This document shows, one piece after another, positions 57,088 through 64,000 of a stretch of 64,000 nucleotides of DNA. Where the stretch lies: NCBI GenBank assembly GCA_015680685.1, contig MNCI01004661.1, positions 1,461,441 to 1,525,440 on the forward strand, given 5' to 3'. The notes below the pieces were generated by a model. That model searched no databases, was not told the origin of the DNA, and worked only from the letters and a program-made list of their open reading frames with translations. The translations under genes and the position numbers were made by a program. How positions within the stretch are numbered: position 1 is the first letter of the stretch; each line of letters starts with the position of its first letter. This DNA is from Gnetum montanum. Its lineage: Eukaryota; Streptophyta; Gnetopsida; Gnetales; Gnetaceae.

Positions 57088-59650
57088 GTAGGCTTATTAG
57101 GGCCACTTGCTAAGGTCACTCTACTAGCTTGTGAGCATAATTTAGTAGGAAAATCAACTAGAAAACCATTTGGCAAAGCCACTAGGGCTGATTTCCCATT
57201 ATAGTTAATTTATTTTGACATCTGTGGATCAATGAACATCAAGGTAAGTCATGGTGCCTCCTATTTCATCACATTTATAGATGATTACATGAATGATGTT
57301 GAGAATTAGTTAAATAGAAGGATTAAAATCCTAAGGGCCAATCGTGAATGTGAATATCTATTTGAATAGTTCAAGAAACTATGTGATGGAAAAAGAATTA
57401 TTAGAAAGCTAATGATTCCTAGGATACTTCAACAGAATAGTGTTGCTGAGAGAAGAAACCACACATTACTAAACATGATAAGATTGATGATGGCACAAGC
57501 AAAACTCTCTATCAGTTTCTAGAGAGATGCATTATTGGTTGCTAACTACATCCTCAATCATGTCCCAAGTAAATTAATACCTTCCACTCCAAATGAGTTA
57601 GGGATTGGTAGAAAGCCAAGCCTAGATCATTTGTGACCTGAGGGTTTGTAGCCTATGTACATAATACTTCTCATAGATATGGAACGTTAGGCCCTAGAGG
57701 AAAAAAAATGTATCTTTATAAGGTACCCTGATCACTTTAAGGGATATGTGTTCATTGGGGAACTACTAGATAGAAGTACAACTGAGATAGAGTCAAGAGA
57801 TGTTGAGTTTCTTCAGGAGGATTTTTCTTATCAAAGGGAAATAAATAAAGATTTCACCTTTTATGAAGTGGAGGATCTTGATTTTGGTGCTACTATCAAA
57901 CTAGTAGAAAGTGAGTAAGAGATTCCTCAACTTCTTGAGAATAGTGGGAGTGGCTTACCCATTAATTGATCACCTTTGTGAGAGAAAACTTGTTAAGAAC
58001 ATCAACTACGTAGGAGCAATCACATAATTATTCCTCATTGTCATTTTGTGATTGAAGAGGAAGCACTTATGACAAATTTGCATGATGATGAGCCATGTAC
58101 ATATGATGAGGCTCTCTTATCACCTACTAGTAAGGAACATATGAATGCTATGATGGAAAAGATGGAGTCTATGAGGACCAATCATGTTTAGGACATGGTT
58201 GACCTTTTGCCTAAACATAAGGCCATTGGAAACAAATGGGTCTTAAAAATTAAGCGTAAGATAGATGATTCCATTGAAAAATATAAGACATGCCTTGTAG
58301 AAAAAGGGTATACCCAATAAGAGGGTATAGATTTTAAAGATACCTTCTCACTAGTAGTAAGGTTTGCTTCTATTCATCTCATTTTGTTTGTAATTGCACA
58401 TCTTAATTTGGAACTTTACTAAATGGACATTAAGTCTGCATTTCTCTATGAAGAATTAGATGAGAAAATCTATAAGATGCAACCCCATGGATTCATAGTT
58501 GATGGACAAGAGCACAATGTTTGTAGACTCTTATGATCCATTAATTGATTAAAACAATCATCTAGATAATGATACTTTCGATTCCATTGAGTCATTACTA
58601 CTAATGGATCTACGATGATCGAAGAATGTCATTGTGTGTATGTCAAGAGATCTAATAAAAGTTTCATTCTCCTCTTCCTATATGTGGATAATATTCTACT
58701 AGCCAGTAATGACAAAGAGATGGTTATCACCACAAAAAGATGGTTGTCCTCAAACTTTGAAATGAAGGACATTGGTGAAGCATATTTCATGCTTGGTGTA
58801 AAGATCCTAAGGGATTGTTCAAGGAGACTTTTTGGTTTATCACAAGAAAATTACCTGAAGAAACTTCTTAAGCAATTCAAATGCACAACTATAAACCCAT
58901 TGATATATCCATTACTACAGGTGAGAAACTAAGCCTTAATTAATGCTTGAAAACTCCCAAATACAAGGAGAAAATAAGTCATGTACCATATGCTAGTGCA
59001 GTTGGGAGCTTGATGAATGCGATGATGTGTACTCAACTTGACATATGCTTTATGGTAGGACTGGTGAGTTGTTACTAGTCAAATCCTCGAACTACACATT
59101 GGAAAGAAATTAAGAGAATTCTTTGTTATTTGAAGGGAACTATGGACTGTGTGCTTTGTTATCAAGGATTTGATTTGCAGCTCGTGGGTTATAGTGATGT
59201 TGATTGGGGCAATGACCTAGATGAATGCAAATCAGCATCCGAATATGCTTTCTTGCTAAATCATAGTGCCATATCTTGGAGTAGTATGAAGCAAACTTGT
59301 GTAGGCCTATTCACAATGGAGGTAGAGTTCATTGCATGTTTAGTGGTAACACAAAAAACCATTTGGTTGAGGAGATTCCTTGAAGCACTTGGAATTGTTG
59401 CAAATGTAGCAGAACCAATGAAAATCCATTATGATAACATGTTAGCACTTGCATATTCAAAGGATCCTAAGTACCATGGTAAGACAAAGCACACTGATAT
59501 AAAGTACAATTTTGTCCAAGTAGTGGTGAAGGAGAAGTGATCTTGCAATACATTTCTACAAGTTAGATGGTTGCAGATCCTTTGATGAAGCCTATTCCTA
59601 AAGATGTATTCATGGTTCATGCTAAAGCCTTAGGGCTACGTAGAATTTGA
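57088..59650 (+). pseudogene. Copia element, right part: pre-integrase, integrase, RT, RNase H
   Basis: It resumes in frame with 45596 when C is removed: TRLTRVG|LLGPLAK, then KSTRKPFGKATRADFPL. The integrase core reads YFITFIDDY and NSVAERRNHTLLNMIR. RT reads NKWVLKIKRK, LVEKGYTQ.EGIDFKDTFS, MDIKSAFLYEELDE and YVDNILLA (58681-58692 for Y-V-D-N), so the second catalytic Asp of YVDD is Asn. RNase H reads YSDVDWGNDLDECKSASEYAF, then KHTDIKYNFV. The C-terminal DPLMKPIPKD / ALGLRRI block closes the polyprotein near 59650. Stops throughout make it non-functional. No 3' LTR could be bounded. Confidence 0.88.
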
Positions 59651-60461
59651 TTGCATGTATGAGTGTTCACTTCTCATATCATGTATTGAGGACTATTTTT
59701 ATTTATGCACGTGTTTTTTCTTTCATATGTGACATAATTTTTTTTCCATGTATATGGATCTTACTAGTATGTCATCAATCTTGATTGGTTTACTCATGTG
59801 AACAATCATCCTTTGGCACTTATAGAATAGTAAGCAAAGGATGAGACATTCAAAGTGTCACCTTGGTATAGAAACCAAGATGAAGTCTCTACAAGGAGAT
59901 TGAATATGAATGATCCTACAATTCATATTGGCCTAAAAGATAAAGCCAAATGCAAGTTCTTTCTTTCACAATGACATAAAGAACTTGGGTTATTTGATTG
60001 AGTAGTCAATGAATCAAGGTCTGTACAATATTAGAGAGAGACATACACTTATAGTAGAGGCTCTCCACCGTAGCATGTATTTCATTATACATGTGCTATT
60101 TGATTAAGTGTTAGGATGTGAGTGAATTGATTCGTGCGTCCTTACGATATGAATCTTTGTGAATACACCATAATTGTTCCACATAGGTGCCATTTATGGA
60201 CCTTTGACTATGTCATGAAGCAAAAGGTTGATGATTTCTATTTTGAAATGTTACTTAGGACCATGAATAATGTGGCATCACATGACATCACCAAGAAAGT
60301 AGTTGATCTAAAGCCTAATGATTGTTGCTTTTTCATTGCTTTGGCTAGCTATCGACACTTCCATGGATGGAAATGAATATAAGCTCTCGCAGTTTATATT
60401 CGGGTCTCTCCACAGTTTTGCTAGATTTGTTGCCATTGTAGGCATGCCGTTGTTATTACTA

Positions 60462-60616
60462 GTGGCCTCGCCTACCACTGTTGTTGTTGCATGATTGATC
60501 TTGTTGCCGTTGCATGGCTGATCTTGCTACCGCTGTGCTACTACACTGTTAATCTTGTTGTCGTTGCGCTGTAATGCCAATCTTACGGCCGTTGCGCCAC
60601 CAACCTTATTGCTGCG
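60462..60616 (+). repeat. Degenerate ~24-30 bp tandem repeat
   Basis: Several copies of TTGTTGCCGTTGCATGGCTG followed by ATCTT, progressively altered (CTACCGCTGTGC, GTCGTTGCGCTG, GGCCGTTGCGCC). It resembles an eroded minisatellite. Confidence 0.65.
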
Positions 60617-61049
60617 AAAAATGGGTATGTTGCCTTTCAATTAGCATAATGCCAAAAATTGGTATGAAAAGTTGGAAGAGTGTTATTTTGTGATTCATTT
60701 TAAAATAGATTTAACCTTATTTAACCTTTTTTATGGATACTAATATTATAGTTATGATAAATCAGTACATGTCTTCAAAATTGATGTATATCAAGTTGTC
60801 TATATGTAATTCATGTAAAAATTTTCTAGTTTTGTGTAACAAAACCAATCAGGATGTATTTGTAGGGCTTTTCATCATTCTTACCCTTCCATCTTTCACT
60901 AGCATTTTATTTTTCATTGATGTTCATCCAATCACCATTTTAGATTTTAGTAATTAGGTAATGAATAAACCAATTAAGCCACTTTCATGGATAGCATTTC
61001 ACTAAAATGGATTTAATTATAGTAAAATTATTAATAATTTTGTTGAAAT

Positions 61050-61210
61050 TAGTAGCAAAATTTGTGAAATGGACTATTCACTCTTTTCTTATGTAACATT
61101 TCCATAACACAGTCACTAAATAGAAACACTTGGAGCATTTTATTGAGAATAGCACCAAAATTGGTGAAATGAATAATTCACTTCTCTCTTGTGCAACATT
61201 TTCACACAAG
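61050..61210 (+). repeat. Degenerate direct repeat, ~98-bp period
   Basis: A block with TAGCAAAATTTGTGAAATGG ... ATTCACTCTTTTCTTATGTAAC (about 61050-61105) recurs as TAGCACCAAAATTGGTGAAA ... ATTCACTTCTCTCTTGTGCAAC (about 61148-61205). Confidence 0.75.
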
Positions 61211-61666
61211 ATTGAATTATGGTAGAGTTCATGATTTTTCAATCTATACCAAGTATAAAGTGTTTTGAGCATATGACTTGCAAACCACAAGTTACAATGC
61301 CTTAATTATCTAACCTCTTACCAAGTGTGATAATAAGATAAGATACTTTTTAGATTATCTAACCTTTACCCTATCTCTTTTAAAAAACTTGTTTAATGAC
61401 CATGATATGAATAGTTGATAAACTTGTATTTAACCCATAGCGAGGCCTTTGGAAAATCAAAGGTAGAAAAATAATAGGGCAATGTTTATACAGTTCCCGC
61501 TCCCATTGGCCAAGAAAATTCATATTATAGTTTAGAGGTTAATATCCTTGCCGTGCTAAAGAGGGTGTTGAAGCATACCAGTAGAATTTAATGTCCGCAT
61601 CTGCCCGCCAAATATATATCGTCGCTGTTAAAAGAGAATCCGTTTTCAAACTCTCTGAAGACATCG

Positions 61667-63631
61667 ATGAACAGGCTCAAGAAACTGTCACAATGCGAGT
61701 ATCGAAGGAGCGCTTTCATTCTTCAAACTCTGAAATGTTTCTCATCTGCGCTGAGAACGCAAATAAACAACAACTTCGCCGATATTTACTGCAATTTTCA
61801 GAAGACAGAGGATCCCCCATGGGACTCCATTGTTATAGGTCACGCCCGCCGTGGCCATTTTACAGAGGCAATGAACTACTTCTCACAGATGCTGAAATCT
61901 GGATCAAAACCAAGCCAATACACCCTTCTTAGTATCCTCAATGTTTCTATGAAAACTCGATCGATAAAAGATGCAATACAGGTACATTCGTACGTTATTT
62001 CTCACGGTTTTTCTGCAAATGCAATTCTCTGCTCTGCCATGATTGATGTTTATGGTAAGTGCAGTGCCATAGAGGATGCGCGACATGTGTTTGACGAAAT
62101 GCGTGTCAAAGGAATCGATATTAGTTCTGCATGGGATACAATTAGCTCAAGATATTACCATAGGGGCTATTATCAAGATGTTCTGAATCTTGTTGAGTCC
62201 AACGACAGAGACTGTAGAGATTTTGGGAAATTTTTGTATGCAAATGTGTTTGCTTCTTGTGCCCGTCTCGGGCATCTGGAATTTGGAAAACAAGTTCATT
62301 CTGTTGCTATGAAATTAGGGTTAGATTCAGAAACGATTGTTGGTAGCAGCATTGTTAATATGTACTCAAAGTCTGATGATATTTATTCTGCACGGAGAGT
62401 TTTTGATGGGATTTCTGAGAAAGACGTGGTTTGTTGGACGGCAATGGTAGATGGGTACATGCGATGCAAGTTGTTGGATGAGGCCCGTCAGCTATTCGAT
62501 GAAATGCCTAATCGGAATACTGCATCTTGGAATGCCATGATTGGTGGGTATGTGCAGGGCTCTCGATTTGATGAGGCTTTCATGTTGTTTCGGTCAATGT
62601 TGCAGTTTTCAAGAAACTTGGATTCTGTGACATTTGGTAGCGTTCTTACTGCTTGTGCTGGTTTGACTAACCTTGAGATGGGAAAGCAGCTTCATGCTTA
62701 TGCTTTGAGGGTGGGTTTTGGGTCGGATGTTTTTGTGGGCAATGCTGTTTTGAACATGTACTGCAAATGTGGCAGTTTAGAAAATGCAGCTAATTGGTTC
62801 AACATGATGGAACATGTTGATGTGGTTTCATGGAATGCTCTGATTTCTAGCTGCATCCAGCATGGTCAAGATCTCAGGGCTGTGGACATATTTGAACATA
62901 TGAAAATGGCAGGAGTTAGGCCCACTGAATTTACTTTCAGCAGCATTCTCAGTGCCTGTGCTAACCTAAAGGTTCTTGATGCTGGAAAACAGGTTCATGC
63001 ATCTGCAATAAAGGCGGGCGTTGATTCCAATGCCTTCATTGGTAGCGCTCTTGTCTATATGTATTCAAGAAGTGCAGATCTTGAGAATGCTCGGCTGGTG
63101 TTCGATGTGAACTTGAAAGAAGATATTGTTTTATGGCATTCACTGATGTTTGGATATGTTGAGAATGGATGTGGTAGAGAAGTTCTTGAACTTTTTGAAG
63201 CTATGTTACATAAAGGAATCAGTCCTGAACATGTCACATTTGTTGCTATGCTTAATGCGTGCAGCAATGAGGGTTTAGTTGACGAAGGTTTGCATTATTT
63301 TGAGTCCATGAAAAAAGATTTTTATCTTACTCCATCGGTGGATCACTATGCCTGTATGATTAACCTACTTGGACGAGCAGGTCTTAGCAATGACGTAGCT
63401 GATTTCATCAATAGTATGCCATTTGAGCCTAATGCGGTGATGCTGAAGTCTTTGCTTGAGAATTGCAAAGTTCATGGATTTGTAGAGTTAGGGGAGTGGG
63501 CAGCAAACCAGCTTCAGATGCTTGAGCCAGAAAGTGATTCAGCTAGACCTTTGCTTGCAGGTGTGTATGCGGCAGCAGGGAGATTTCGGGATGCAGCAGA
63601 ACTATGGAGATCTATTGATTGTAAAGAGTGA
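61667..63631 (+). CDS. PLS-class pentatricopeptide-repeat protein, short E-type C-terminus
   Basis: An intronless 654-residue ORF with no stop, typical of plant PPR genes. The first ~30 residues are basic and Ser/Leu-rich without acidic residues after position 12 (RRSAFILQTLKCFSSALR), fitting a mitochondrial or plastid targeting peptide. PPR units run from about residue 52 (WDSIVIGHARRGHFTEAMNYF) to about 585. P, L and S forms alternate, with VVCWTAMVDGY, TASWNAMIGGYVQ, VFVGNAVLNMYCKCGSLENA and GKQVHA as landmarks. Residues 588-654 (AVMLKSLLENCKVHG ... VYAAAGRFRDAAELW) are an E1-like motif. The protein ends before the usual KKEPGCSW motif and has no E+ or DYW domain. Such proteins bind organelle RNA, often for C-to-U editing with a DYW partner; the target is unknown. 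Confidence 0.93.
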   Translation: MNRLKKLSQCEYRRSAFILQTLKCFSSALRTQINNNFADIYCNFQKTEDPPWDSIVIGHARRGHFTEAMNYFSQMLKSGSKPSQYTLLSILNVSMKTRSIKDAIQVHSYVISHGFSANAILCSAMIDVYGKCSAIEDARHVFDEMRVKGIDISSAWDTISSRYYHRGYYQDVLNLVESNDRDCRDFGKFLYANVFASCARLGHLEFGKQVHSVAMKLGLDSETIVGSSIVNMYSKSDDIYSARRVFDGISEKDVVCWTAMVDGYMRCKLLDEARQLFDEMPNRNTASWNAMIGGYVQGSRFDEAFMLFRSMLQFSRNLDSVTFGSVLTACAGLTNLEMGKQLHAYALRVGFGSDVFVGNAVLNMYCKCGSLENAANWFNMMEHVDVVSWNALISSCIQHGQDLRAVDIFEHMKMAGVRPTEFTFSSILSACANLKVLDAGKQVHASAIKAGVDSNAFIGSALVYMYSRSADLENARLVFDVNLKEDIVLWHSLMFGYVENGCGREVLELFEAMLHKGISPEHVTFVAMLNACSNEGLVDEGLHYFESMKKDFYLTPSVDHYACMINLLGRAGLSNDVADFINSMPFEPNAVMLKSLLENCKVHGFVELGEWAANQLQMLEPESDSARPLLAGVYAAAGRFRDAAELWRSIDCKE

Positions 63632-64000
63632 AAAGGCTTGCATTACGCATTTGGGACGGTGGTAAAAAGTGAAAGTCTCTGATTTGACAACAGAAAATTG
63701 AGGCTAAAATCATGACATCATCCCTGGGCTAATGTTGATTGTATGTACAGTTTTAAATTATTTTGATGTTTGAAAACATGTCTCAAACTGAAACTTATTA
63801 TTTTGCCTGGTAAGAGATGCCAGGATCTATTCTCCATAGCATTGTTCAAATCATACTTGTTAAGAAGTTGAGAGTATTCATACTGCAGGGATGAAGATAT
63901 TACATGCTATCATGACCTTAAGCATGCCGTGACAACATATATGCATTAATGAAAATGAATGGTGAGCACTTTTTATCTATAAATTAGTATTTTGTACAGC
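63632..64000 (+). other. 3' flank of the PPR gene
   Basis: AT-rich sequence with no further PPR, E2 or DYW coding seen in any plus frame, so the short C-terminus is not explained by a simple nearby frameshift. Presumed 3' UTR; no canonical AATAAA noted. Confidence 0.55.

Larger units (their letters stand above)
59651..61666. other. Intergenic region between the copia element and the PPR gene
   Basis: The first ~750 bp probably include the copia 3' end and LTR, but I found no matching 5' copy. A GTTGCCGTTGCATG-rich degenerate repeat (60462-60616) and a degenerate ~62-bp direct repeat (61050-61210) lie here. The last 200 bp (for example TTCCCGCTCCCATTGGCC near 61494) are the presumed PPR promoter and 5' UTR; no clear TATA box. 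Confidence 0.5.

Noticed and set aside
61591-61932. A 113-residue ORF overlapping the start of the PPR gene
   Set aside because: It is in another frame of the PPR coding sequence and encodes no motif I recognise.

Overview
This is plant nuclear DNA, AT-rich and mostly made of old, nested retrotransposons around two host genes. The evidence for a plant is a ten-exon O-fucosyltransferase gene of the plant type, an intronless PLS-class pentatricopeptide-repeat (PPR) gene, Ty3/gypsy elements of Athila-like and Tat/Ogre-like type, a Ty1/copia element and a LINE. The long decayed insertions and a 3.5 kb intron suggest a large genome, possibly a gymnosperm, but the species cannot be fixed from this window.

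Layout. 1-1308 is the 3' end and 3' LTR of a gypsy element cut by the window edge. About 1620-5700 is a minus-strand remnant of a related element. 6450-7640 is a plus-strand remnant of the same kind of post-pol ORF, followed by a dead LINE (7830-10450). 10634-33152 is gypsy element A, full of stops and with a truncated 3' LTR. Element B (19431-28776), a Tat/Ogre-like element with gag and protease but no RT or integrase, is inserted inside A. 35431-43112 is the O-fucosyltransferase gene. 44339-59650 is a copia element split inside its pre-integrase domain by gypsy element C (45597-57087), with a perfect GTAGG target-site duplication. C has both LTRs but lacks RT, RNase H and integrase, and carries a solo LTR of the B family (52071-53122) with perfect GTGGT duplications. 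61667-63631 is the PPR gene.

The most notable structure is shared by A and C. Downstream of pol each carries about 1.5 kb of conserved noncoding sequence, then a short module resembling that element's own LTR U3 promoter (GC-rich palindromic motifs, GGCCCCATCGA, then a TATA box). A splice-donor-like site follows and, in C, a good acceptor directly before an ATG. That ATG opens a roughly 2.8 kb ORF (here ORF3) in the env position. ORF3 encodes a globular domain resembling the 'putative plant transposon protein' family and a long coiled coil. Purine tracts resembling the polypurine tract (AGTCGTGGGGG) recur inside the elements. This looks like an internal promoter plus spliced leader for an extra retrotransposon gene.

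Limits: all similarity calls come from reading translations and recalling families; no searches were run. Edges of decayed domains are approximate. LTR ends, target-site duplications and exon boundaries were read base by base.
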